18,051 bases of DNA. Source: Lachnospiraceae bacterium (GTDB lineage Bacteria; Bacillota; Clostridia; Lachnospirales; Lachnospiraceae). A program made the translations under genes and the position numbers. The stretch spans positions 1-18,051 of the forward strand of contig JAAVAG010000014.1 in the NCBI GenBank assembly GCA_014804185.1, read 5' to 3'. The notes beneath the pieces are model-generated. The model saw only the letters and a program-made list of their open reading frames with translations, was not told the DNA's origin and did no database searches. This document shows positions 5,781 to 13,122 of this stretch, one piece after another. Position 1 is the first letter of the stretch; every line of letters begins with the position of its first letter.

Positions 5781-6947
5781 ATGAAGAGAATCTTTTTGAT
5801 CGTTCTGGACAGTTTTGGCATCGGCGCCATGGAGGATGCGGCTCTGTACGGCGATGCGGGAGTGAACACCTTAGGGACAGTGTCCCAAAGCCCTCTTTTT
5901 TCCATGAAGAACATGGGAAAGCTGGGACTTTTTCAAATTGACGGTGTAACCTGCGCCGGGGAGCAGCAGCCGCCCTGCGGAGTGATTGCGCGGATGAAAG
6001 AGGCGTCAAAAGGAAAAGATACAACCATAGGCCATTGGGAGATTGCGGGACTGTGTTCCGAAAGCCCGCTGCCGGTCTATCCCGACGGTTTTCCGGAGGA
6101 GATTATTGCGGAGTTTAAGCGGCAGACGGGAAGAGGGGTACTCTGCAACAAGCCCTATTCGGGCACGGAAGTTATCCGGGATTATGGCGATGAGCATATA
6201 CGCACAGGCGCGCTGATTGTCTATACGTCTGCGGACAGCGTTTTTCAGATTGCTGCACATGAGGATGTGGTTCCCGTGGAAGAATTATACTGCTATTGCA
6301 GGGTGGCGAGAAACATCCTGCAGGGAAAGCATGGTGTCGGCAGGGTGATCGCACGGCCCTTTGCGGGAAAAAGCGGAGCCTATGTCAGGACGTCCGGCCG
6401 CCATGATTTCTCACTGGAACCTCCCGGAAAGACGATGCTGGACTGCCTTTCGGAGGAAGGATACGCCGTGATCGGCGTAGGGAAAATCAAAGATATCTTT
6501 GCGGGAAAAGGAATTACGGAATATGTATACACAAAAAACAACGCCGAGGGGATAGAGCGGACGCTGGAATATCTGGAAAAGGATTTCAGCGGACTGTGTT
6601 TTGTGAATCTGGTGGACTTTGACATGCTGTACGGCCACAGAAATGATGTGGACGGCTATGCCCGCGCGCTGACGGAATTTGACAGACGCCTGCCGGAACT
6701 TATGGACAGACTCCGGGAGGATGATCTGCTGATGATTACCGCGGATCATGGATGTGATCCGGGGTATACGATCTCCACGGATCACTCCAGAGAATATACG
6801 CCCTTTTTGATGTACGGCAGGAAACTTGCGCCGCAAAACCTCGGGACAAGGGAAACGTTTGCAGATATCGGTGCGACTGTGTTACAATATTTTGAAATTG
6901 ACCCCGAAAGCCATGGAGCGCGGATCCATGGCAGGGGAATGCTTTGA
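5781..6947 (+). CDS. deoB: Phosphopentomutase
   Basis: 388 residues, normal family length. It interconverts ribose 1-phosphate (or deoxyribose 1-phosphate) and the 5-phosphate in nucleoside salvage, in the cytoplasm, using two Mn ions. The ATG at 5781 is chosen because MKRIFLIVLDSFGIGAM is the family N-terminus and GGAGAAAGGAAA lies just upstream. A frame extension upstream would translate the G+C-rich repeats. Key residues match the B. cereus enzyme: Asp10, the phosphorylatable Thr81 (KDTTIGHWE), Asp152 (SADSVFQIAAHED), Asp281 and His286 (DFDMLYGH), Asp322-His323 (ADHG), and His335 (TDHSREYTP). No deoC, deoD or nucleoside transporter is adjacent. prfC begins at its 3' end. The long structured leader could affect expression, which is inference. 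Confidence 0.97.
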   Translation: MKRIFLIVLDSFGIGAMEDAALYGDAGVNTLGTVSQSPLFSMKNMGKLGLFQIDGVTCAGEQQPPCGVIARMKEASKGKDTTIGHWEIAGLCSESPLPVYPDGFPEEIIAEFKRQTGRGVLCNKPYSGTEVIRDYGDEHIRTGALIVYTSADSVFQIAAHEDVVPVEELYCYCRVARNILQGKHGVGRVIARPFAGKSGAYVRTSGRHDFSLEPPGKTMLDCLSEEGYAVIGVGKIKDIFAGKGITEYVYTKNNAEGIERTLEYLEKDFSGLCFVNLVDFDMLYGHRNDVDGYARALTEFDRRLPELMDRLREDDLLMITADHGCDPGYTISTDHSREYTPFLMYGRKLAPQNLGTRETFADIGATVLQYFEIDPESHGARIHGRGML

Positions 6948-6951
6948 GGAC

Positions 6952-8559
6952 ATGGAGGAAAAAGACGTGGCGGTTTATGCGGACGAAATAAACAGAAGAC
7001 GGACATTTGCGATTATCTCACATCCCGATGCGGGCAAGACGACGCTGACAGAAAAGTTCCTGCTCTATGGGGGCGCTATCAATCTTGCGGGAAGCGTCAA
7101 GGGAAAAGCTACGGCGAGACACGCGGTGTCAGACTGGATGGAGATCGAAAAGGAGAGAGGAATCTCGGTGACATCTTCCGTGCTGCAGTTTGAGTATGAC
7201 GGGTTCTGCATCAATATTCTGGATACACCGGGACACCAGGATTTCTCGGAGGATACTTACCGGACTCTTATGGCCGCGGATTCGGCTGTCATGGTGATCG
7301 ACGCCTCCAAGGGAGTGGAGGCGCAGACCAGAAAGCTGTTTAAAGTATGTGTGATGCGTAAAATCCCGATTTTTACTTTTATTAATAAGATGGACAGGGA
7401 CGCAAACGATACCTTTGAACTGCTGGACGATATAGAGAAAGAACTTGGCATTGCCACCTGCCCGGTAAACTGGCCAATAGGCTCCGGGAAAGGGTTTAAG
7501 GGCGTATATGACAGAAACCGGAATGCGGTTCTGACATATTCCGATACCGAGAAAGGGACAAAAGAGGGAGAGACCACGGAGATACCGGCCGGTGAACGGG
7601 ACAGACTGACGGAAATAATCGGTGAGGCCGCGGCGGATAAACTGTTTGATGAGATTGAACTGCTGGACGGGGCCAGCGCGGAATTTGATCTGGACGCGGT
7701 CAGAAGCGGCGACCTGACGCCTGTATTTTTTGGATCTGCGCTCACCAATTTCGGGGTGGAGGATTTCCTGAAACATTTTCTGGAGATGACAACGACGCCG
7801 CTGCCCAGAAAGGCGGATATCGGACTGATCGATCCGGTGGAAAACAATTTTTCCGCCTTTGTGTTTAAAATACAGGCAAACATGAACAGGGCGCACCGTG
7901 ACCGTATCGCGTTTATGCGTATCTGTTCCGGCAGATTTGACGCCAGTATGGAAGTGCGGCATGTGCAGGGGGAAAAGGTCATGCGCCTTTCACAGCCCCA
8001 GCAGATCATGGCGGACGAGAGAAAGATACTGGACGAGGCGTATGCCGGAGATATTATCGGTGTGTTTGATCCGGGGATTTTCTCCATCGGGGATACGCTG
8101 TGCATGCCCAAAGAGAAATTCTGTTATGAGGGCATTCCGACATTTGCGCCGGAGCACTTTGCACGGGTGCGCCAGGTGGATACCATGAAGCGAAAGCAGT
8201 TTGTCAAGGGAATCACACAGATTGCCCAGGAGGGTGCAATACAGATTTTTCAGGAACTCAGCACCGGGATGGAAGAGATCATTGTAGGCGTGGTGGGAGT
8301 GCTGCAGTTTGATGTGCTCAAATATCGTCTGGAAAATGAATATAATGTGGAGATCCGCCTGGAACCTCTTCCCTATGAGCATATCAGATGGATTGAGAAC
8401 CGGGATATTGATCTGGACAGGCTGTCAGGTACGTCCGATATGAAGAAGATCAGGGATTTAAAGGGAAATCCGCTGCTTCTGTTTATCAATGCATGGAGTG
8501 TGGGTATGACTCTGGACAGGAACAAAGGTCTGATTTTGTCAGAATTTGGGAGAAACTGA
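6952..8559 (+). CDS. prfC: Peptide chain release factor 3 (RF3), GTPase
   Basis: 535 residues, against about 529 in E. coli. This translational GTPase removes RF1/RF2 from the ribosome after peptide release. G1 is SHPDAGKTT (residues 23-31). The switch region carries the RF3-typical DWMEIEKERGISVTSSV. G3 is DTPGHQDF (from residue 91) and G4 is NKMD (from residue 145). The C-terminal part contains RLSQPQQIMADER and VVGVLQFDVLKYRLENEY, typical of RF3 rather than EF-G. The start is uncertain. ATG 6952 best matches the family N-terminus but has only a distant AGGGG (6933-6937). ATG 6928 has GGAG at 6915-6918 and would overlap deoB by 20 bases, adding eight residues. Either way it is coupled to deoB. 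Confidence 0.95.
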   Translation: MEEKDVAVYADEINRRRTFAIISHPDAGKTTLTEKFLLYGGAINLAGSVKGKATARHAVSDWMEIEKERGISVTSSVLQFEYDGFCINILDTPGHQDFSEDTYRTLMAADSAVMVIDASKGVEAQTRKLFKVCVMRKIPIFTFINKMDRDANDTFELLDDIEKELGIATCPVNWPIGSGKGFKGVYDRNRNAVLTYSDTEKGTKEGETTEIPAGERDRLTEIIGEAAADKLFDEIELLDGASAEFDLDAVRSGDLTPVFFGSALTNFGVEDFLKHFLEMTTTPLPRKADIGLIDPVENNFSAFVFKIQANMNRAHRDRIAFMRICSGRFDASMEVRHVQGEKVMRLSQPQQIMADERKILDEAYAGDIIGVFDPGIFSIGDTLCMPKEKFCYEGIPTFAPEHFARVRQVDTMKRKQFVKGITQIAQEGAIQIFQELSTGMEEIIVGVVGVLQFDVLKYRLENEYNVEIRLEPLPYEHIRWIENRDIDLDRLSGTSDMKKIRDLKGNPLLLFINAWSVGMTLDRNKGLILSEFGRN

Positions 8560-8570
8560 CAGGATTTGGG

Positions 8571-8590
8571 GCGCGCGGCAGCGCGCGGAT
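8571..8590. repeat. GCGCGC hairpin / 10-bp direct repeat before the transglutaminase gene
   Basis: GCGCGC (8571-8576) and GCGCGC (8581-8586) around GGCA can form a very stable short hairpin. The same stretch reads as a tandem decamer, GCGCGCGGCA then GCGCGCGGAT. It lies 14 bases before the ATG at 8601, ends next to the ribosome binding site, and has no T-run. Confidence 0.6.
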
Positions 8591-8600
8591 GGGGGTAAGG

Positions 8601-9875
8601 ATGAAGATCAGAAGATTTGCCGCATCGGCGGTTGTCCTTTTCTGCCTGCTTGGCGCCTGGGGCTGCGGCATGGAAGGAACCCCTGAAGATGGCGCTTGGG
8701 AAAACAGTGGCGCTGCGGAATCATCCATGCCGCAGGAGGATGGCCTGGCCGCATGGCCGGATGTCAGCCGGGACGTTCGGCAGGGGGATGATCCGGGCGT
8801 TTGGCCGGAGGAGCCGTCTCCGGATTACGAAGCATATTTTAAGGAACTGGCGCAGTGTTATTCTTTCAGGCTGCTGCCTGACGAGGAAAAGTACTGGTAT
8901 GTGGATATTTATCACATATTCCGGGAACATCTGGAAACGGGAGATTTGTGGGCGGAAGGAATCAAAGCGGTGGATACGGAGAGAATATACCCCATATTTC
9001 AGTGTGTGCTGAATGACCACCCGGAAATATTTTATGTATCCGGGTATCATTATACGCAGTACACACAGGGGGAGGAGACCGTCCGCATTGCCTTTTCCGG
9101 GGTCTATGACATGGATGCCATTGAAACCGCGGTCAGACAGGCACAGATTGCGCTGTATGTGGAAGAGTGTCTGTCGGGAATTCCGCGGGAGGCGTCAGAG
9201 TATGAGAAAGTAAAATATGTCTATGACTATCTGATCGAGCATACGCAGTACAATCTGCAGGCGGAGCAGAATCAGAATATCTGCTCGGTTTTTATCGGCG
9301 GAGAGTCGGTGTGTCAGGGCTATGCCAAGGCTACCCAATATCTGCTGCAGCAGCTGGGAATGGAAGCCACGCTGGTTATGGGAACGGTAAATAACGGCGA
9401 GGGGCATGCCTGGAATCTGGTGAGGATAGACGGGGAATACTATTATGTGGACACTACCTGGGGGGATGCCTCTTATCAGATCACAGAAAACGGAGAACTG
9501 GTGAATGCGGAAATCTTTCCGTCCGTCAATTATGATTATCTCTGTGTGACGACACAGCAGCTTTGCAGGACACATGTGATAGACAACGTGGTTCCCGTGC
9601 CGGAGTGCACATCCATGGCGGCTAACTATTATGTGATGGAGGGAGCCTATTTTACGGAATATGACGAGACGGAACTGGAGGAACTGTTCCGTCGCTGTTA
9701 TGAACAGGGGCGGGAAGAAGTGACGCTGAAATGTGCGGATTATGAGATCTACCGCGCGGTTTTTGAAAAACTGATCACCAATCAGCAGATTTTCCGCTAT
9801 CTGGATGCGCCGGACGGGGTGGTGGCCTATGCGGATGATGAGGATCAGCTGCTGCTGACTTTCTGGCTGACATGA
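8601..9875 (+). CDS. Lipoprotein with a transglutaminase-like (cysteine protease fold) domain
   Basis: 424 residues from ATG 8601, chosen because it places a basic-hydrophobic signal peptide (MKIRRFAASAVVLFCLLGAWGC) at the N-terminus, with GGGGG at 8591-8595 ahead. Cys22 is the probable lipidated residue, although -3 is Ala. Residues 23-80 are acidic, Pro/Gly-rich linker. The transglutaminase-like core (about 190-290) shows a full triad: Cys238 in SVCQGYA, His269 in GHAWNLV, and Asp284 in YVDTTWGD. A further ~130 residues after the core are unassigned. Proteins of this type in Clostridia are surface-exposed and thought to act on peptides or cell-wall material; the substrate is unknown. It sits between prfC and the Asp23-led operon, a place not occupied in the B. 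subtilis version of the block. Confidence 0.88.
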   Translation: MKIRRFAASAVVLFCLLGAWGCGMEGTPEDGAWENSGAAESSMPQEDGLAAWPDVSRDVRQGDDPGVWPEEPSPDYEAYFKELAQCYSFRLLPDEEKYWYVDIYHIFREHLETGDLWAEGIKAVDTERIYPIFQCVLNDHPEIFYVSGYHYTQYTQGEETVRIAFSGVYDMDAIETAVRQAQIALYVEECLSGIPREASEYEKVKYVYDYLIEHTQYNLQAEQNQNICSVFIGGESVCQGYAKATQYLLQQLGMEATLVMGTVNNGEGHAWNLVRIDGEYYYVDTTWGDASYQITENGELVNAEIFPSVNYDYLCVTTQQLCRTHVIDNVVPVPECTSMAANYYVMEGAYFTEYDETELEELFRRCYEQGREEVTLKCADYEIYRAVFEKLITNQQIFRYLDAPDGVVAYADDEDQLLLTFWLT

Positions 9876-9895
9876 CCGGAATAAAAAGAAAAGCC

Positions 9896-9925
9896 TAGGC
9901 AAAAGGGCGTCAGGTGTGATATAAT
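9896..9925 (+). promoter_or_regulatory. Candidate main promoter of the yqhY-nusB-...-recN operon (extended -10)
   Basis: TATAAT at 9920-9925 with TG at 9917-9918 (extended -10). The best -35 is TAGGCA at 9896-9901, 18 bases upstream. The -35 overlaps the palindrome GCCTAGGC (9893-9900), flanked by A-tracts, a possible but unproven operator. Start near 9932, leader about 50 bases. Confidence 0.62.
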
Positions 9926-9980
9926 GATCAGACAGGTATTGAGGGATGCATTGCTTCAGCTTATTAAGGAGGAAACTCAT

Positions 9981-10367
9981 ATGGAAAGAGAAACGGATAA
10001 AAACACATATCTGTTACAGGAGGACGAAAATGCAGGCGCGGTACAGATCGCGGATGATGTGGTCGCAATGATTGCGGGACTGGCTGCCACAGAGGTGGAC
10101 GGGATATCCGCTATGGCGGGCAATATCACCCATGAGCTGATGAGCAAAGTCGGCGTAAAGAATCTGACCAAGGGAGTAAAGGTGGATATTCTGGATAAGC
10201 ACGTGACCGTGGATTTGTCCGTAACCGTGGATTACGGCTATAATATTCCCGCTACCTGTCAGAAAGTACAGATGAAAGTGAAGACTGCGATCGAGAATAT
10301 GACGGGACTGCAGGTCACCGATGTCAACATCCGGATCGCGGGCGTCAACATGCAGAAAAACAGGTAA
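9981..10367 (+). CDS. Asp23/Gls24-family protein, YqhY-like
   Basis: 128 residues. ATG 9981 is chosen because a perfect AAGGAGG lies at 9966-9972; an upstream ATG in frame (9924) overlaps the -10 box. The Asp23 signature is clear: VQIADDVVAMIAGLAATEVDG near the start, then GVKVDILDKHVTVDLSVTVDYGYNIP, and the closing TGLQVTDVNIRIAGV. Cytoplasmic, no membrane segment. In B. subtilis the gene at this position before nusB is yqhY, linked there to control of acetyl-CoA carboxylase and normally following accB-accC. Here accBC are missing from this spot, so the same role is not assured. First gene of the long operon. Confidence 0.92.
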   Translation: MERETDKNTYLLQEDENAGAVQIADDVVAMIAGLAATEVDGISAMAGNITHELMSKVGVKNLTKGVKVDILDKHVTVDLSVTVDYGYNIPATCQKVQMKVKTAIENMTGLQVTDVNIRIAGVNMQKNR

Positions 10368-10397
10368 TGGCGCAGGGCGTGTACAGAAAGGTACGAC

Positions 10398-10796
10398 ATG
10401 GGAAGAAGAGAACTGAGAGAACGTATCTTCCTGCTTTTGTTCCGGGTGGAATTTAACGGGCCGGAGGATATGCCCGGGCAGATCAGGATGTTCTTTGAGG
10501 ATGACGAAATCGAATACACAGAGCAGGATGCGGAGTACATTACCGCCAAATACGGCAATATTGCATCCCGGCTGGACGAGTTGGACAGAATGCTGGACGA
10601 AAAATCGGAGGGCTGGGATGTAAAGCGCATGGGTAAGGTGGAACTGACCATACTGCGTCTTGCACTCTATGAGATGATTTATGACGAGGAAGTGCCGGTG
10701 GGCGTGGCGATCAACGAGGCTGTGGAACTGGCCAAGAAGTTTGGACAGAACTCCTCCGGCAGTTTTGTCAATGCGATACTGGCTAAATTTGCATAA
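10398..10796 (+). CDS. nusB: Transcription antitermination factor NusB
   Basis: 132 residues, normal length, all-helical. It binds boxA RNA with NusE (S10) to prevent premature termination in rRNA operons. Visible signatures are RRELRERIFLLLFRVEF at the N-terminus, VELTILRLALYEMIYDEEVPVGVAINEAVELAKKFG, and the C-terminal GSFVNAILAKF. Ribosome binding site GAAAGG lies seven bases before ATG 10398. The gene follows the Asp23-family gene after 30 bases and is three bases from the xseA start. In B. subtilis folD lies between nusB and xseA; it is absent here. Confidence 0.96.
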   Translation: MGRRELRERIFLLLFRVEFNGPEDMPGQIRMFFEDDEIEYTEQDAEYITAKYGNIASRLDELDRMLDEKSEGWDVKRMGKVELTILRLALYEMIYDEEVPVGVAINEAVELAKKFGQNSSGSFVNAILAKFA

Positions 10797-10799
10797 GGC

Positions 10800-12035
10800 G
10801 TGGTGGTCACTATACAGAACGTTTATACCGTAGCACAAGTGAATTCGTACATCAAGAATATGTTCACGCAGGATTTTATGTTACAGTCCATCCTTGTAAA
10901 GGGAGAGGTCAGCAACTGTAAATATCATTCTTCTGGACATATTTATTTTACGTTAAAGGATGAGCGGGGAGCGATTCCCTGCGTGATGTTTGCCGGGAAC
11001 CGAGGAGGACTTGGGTTCCAGCTGCAGAACGGTCAGCGGGTGATTGCCGGCGGCAGCATAGATGTCTATGAAAAAGAAGGAAGATATCAGATGTACGCCA
11101 GACAGATCGTGTCGGACGGGGCCGGCCTGTGGCATGAGCGGTTTGAGCGGCTGAAAGCGCAGCTGGAGGAGCAGGGCATGTTTGCTTCGGAGTACAAGCG
11201 CCCTGTCCCGGCTTACATCCGAAGCCTGGGCGTGGTCACAGCGCCTACCGGTGCGGCCGTGCGGGATATCATCAATATTGCGAAGCGCAGAAACCCGTAT
11301 ATCCGCATTATCCTTTACCCGGCTGTCGTACAGGGAGAAGCCGCGCCCCAGAGTATTGTGGACGGCATCCATGCCATGGAAAGACAGAACGTGGATGTGA
11401 TCATTGTGGGACGGGGAGGCGGCTCCATAGAGGATCTGTGGGCATTTAACGAGGAGATAGTGGCGCAGGCGGTGTTTGACTGCAGCATTCCGGTTATCTC
11501 GGCGGTAGGACATGAGACGGATACGACCATTGTGGATTTTGTCTCCGATCTGCGGGCGCCCACCCCTTCGGCGGCAGCGGAGCTGGCGGTATATGATTAC
11601 CGCGCGCTCTGGCAGACGCTCCTGGAGTATGAAAAAAGGCTGGAGCGGCAGATGGCCAGGAGTTTGAGTCAGGCGCGGGGACGGGCCGGGCAGTGCGCGG
11701 ACAGGCTCAGGATATTGAGCCCGGCAGGGCGCATCAGAGAGAAAAGAACCTATTGTCTCAGAGCGGAAGAAAAGCTGCAGGAGAATATGCTGAGAAAGCT
11801 GCTGCGTGACAGACACAGGATGGAAGTGTACATTGAGAAAATGAAAGGACTCTCTCCGCTGGAGAAGTTAAGCCAGGGATTCTCTTATGTATCCGATGCA
11901 GACGGAAGAAATGTAAAGAGAGTCTCGCAGGTGAAAGTGGGAGATGAACTGCAGATCCGCGTGACGGACGGAAGCATCCGGGCAAGGGTGCTGCGCAGGG
12001 AGGAGGACAATGACGTTAGAGGAAAACTTTGCTGA
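10800..12035 (+). CDS. xseA: Exodeoxyribonuclease VII large subunit
   Basis: 411 residues from GTG 10800, three bases after the nusB stop. A second GTG at 10803 is equally possible and changes only one residue. The binding site is the weak TAAGG overlapping the nusB stop, so translation is probably coupled. An OB-fold DNA-binding domain (about 5-100, containing VKGEVSNCKYHSSGHIYFTLKD) precedes the catalytic domain. That domain has VVTAPTGAAVRDI, then IIVGRGGGSIEDLWAFNEE, VISAVGHETDTTIVDFVSD and RAPTPSAAAEL, the invariant XseA series. A coiled-coil region for XseB binding follows. The enzyme degrades single-stranded DNA from both ends. The 3' end overlaps xseB by 26 bases. Confidence 0.97.
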   Translation: MVVTIQNVYTVAQVNSYIKNMFTQDFMLQSILVKGEVSNCKYHSSGHIYFTLKDERGAIPCVMFAGNRGGLGFQLQNGQRVIAGGSIDVYEKEGRYQMYARQIVSDGAGLWHERFERLKAQLEEQGMFASEYKRPVPAYIRSLGVVTAPTGAAVRDIINIAKRRNPYIRIILYPAVVQGEAAPQSIVDGIHAMERQNVDVIIVGRGGGSIEDLWAFNEEIVAQAVFDCSIPVISAVGHETDTTIVDFVSDLRAPTPSAAAELAVYDYRALWQTLLEYEKRLERQMARSLSQARGRAGQCADRLRILSPAGRIREKRTYCLRAEEKLQENMLRKLLRDRHRMEVYIEKMKGLSPLEKLSQGFSYVSDADGRNVKRVSQVKVGDELQIRVTDGSIRARVLRREEDNDVRGKLC

Positions 12036-12204
12036 ACTGGAAAAGATTATCGGAAGCCTGGAACAGGACGATGTCTCTCTGGAGGAGTCTTTTGCGGCAT
12101 ACGCCAGGGGGATGCGCATTCTGAAACAGTGCAATGAAGAGATCGATAAGGTGGAAAAACAGGTTCAGGTTATCACGGAAGACGGGACATTGGAGGATTT
12201 TTAG
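12010..12204 (+). CDS. xseB: Exodeoxyribonuclease VII small subunit
   Basis: 64 residues, two helices forming the hairpin that packs on the XseA coiled coil. The core LEENFAELEKIIGSLEQDD, then VSLEESFAAYARGMRILKQC, is the full family signature. It starts inside xseA (26-base overlap, other frame) with GCGCAGGGAGGA just upstream of ATG 12010. It ends one base before the ispA start. The overlap suggests coupled synthesis of the two subunits. Confidence 0.96.
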   Translation: MTLEENFAELEKIIGSLEQDDVSLEESFAAYARGMRILKQCNEEIDKVEKQVQVITEDGTLEDF

Positions 12205-13119
12205 GTGGAGATAAAAGAGCGGATCAATGAAAAAGTCAGGGAGATCGAAGCGGTGATTGCGGAGTATCTGCCCGATGAGGCGGGATACCAGCGCACGGTG
12301 ACGGAGGCGATGAACTATAGTATCCAGGCAGGCGGAAAAAGGCTGCGGCCCATGCTGATGCAGGAGACGTACCGTATGCTGGGAGGCAGTGAGAGGATCG
12401 TAGAGCCCTTTATGGCGGCCATCGAAATGATCCACACTTATTCCCTGGTGCATGATGATCTGCCGGCCATGGACAACGATGAATACCGAAGAGGCCGCAA
12501 AACCACCCATGCGGTGTACGGTGAGGCGATGGCGATACTGGCAGGAGACGGACTTTTGAATTATGCCTTTGAGACGGCGATCCGGGCGTTTGAGCTCTGC
12601 ACAGCCGGGGAGGACGGCGGCGCGTCCGGATACAGGACGGCTGCGGCGGCGCTGAAGGTGCTGGCCGAAAAAGCGGGCATCTTTGGCATGATCGGCGGGC
12701 AGACGGCGGATATCCTGGCGGAGAGCAGAGGAGAACTGGCGGAGGAGGAACTGCTGTTTATCCATGAACATAAGACGGCGGCGCTGATCCAGGCTTCCAT
12801 GATGGTGGGAGCGATTCTTGCGGGGGCGCCTTCGGAAACGGTGCAGCGGATAGAAAAGTGCGCATATGATGTAGGCATTGCGTTCCAGATCCAGGACGAT
12901 ATTCTGGATGTGACAGGGGATGAAACTGTGCTGGGGAAACCTGTTGGGAGCGATGCGAAAAACAGCAAACAGACCTATGTGACGATGCATGGGCTGGAGC
13001 GGTCGGCGGAGGATGTGCAGAGACTGTCTGAGGAAGCGCTTCGGATACTGGATGAGTTGGGCGGAGACAACGAGTTCCTGAAAGGGCTGGTCACACAGCT
13101 GATTCATCGGGAGAAATAA
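12205..13119 (+). CDS. ispA: Polyprenyl (farnesyl) diphosphate synthase
   Basis: 304 residues from GTG 12205, directly abutting the xseB stop, with GGAGG at 12192-12196. The first Asp-rich motif is DDLPAMD (Asp84, Asp85, Asp89), with the two-residue insertion of bacterial type II farnesyl synthases. Tyr79, five residues before it, is the usual short-chain marker. The second motif is QDDILD (Asp231, Asp232, Asp235). GGKRLRP (substrate phosphate binding) and KTAALI are also present. It condenses dimethylallyl diphosphate and isopentenyl diphosphate to geranyl then farnesyl diphosphate. The neighbouring dxs supplies the pathway's first step. Product length is predicted, not shown. Confidence 0.95.
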   Translation: MEIKERINEKVREIEAVIAEYLPDEAGYQRTVTEAMNYSIQAGGKRLRPMLMQETYRMLGGSERIVEPFMAAIEMIHTYSLVHDDLPAMDNDEYRRGRKTTHAVYGEAMAILAGDGLLNYAFETAIRAFELCTAGEDGGASGYRTAAAALKVLAEKAGIFGMIGGQTADILAESRGELAEEELLFIHEHKTAALIQASMMVGAILAGAPSETVQRIEKCAYDVGIAFQIQDDILDVTGDETVLGKPVGSDAKNSKQTYVTMHGLERSAEDVQRLSEEALRILDELGGDNEFLKGLVTQLIHREK

Positions 13120-13122
13120 GAG

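Noticed and set aside
4962..6024. Several long overlapping minus-strand open frames over spoIIIAH, the repeat block and deoB
   Set aside because: Their proteins are Cys/Arg/Pro/Ala-rich repeats produced by translating the G+C-rich tandem units, with no domain signature. They overlap well-supported + strand genes and lack ribosome binding sites.
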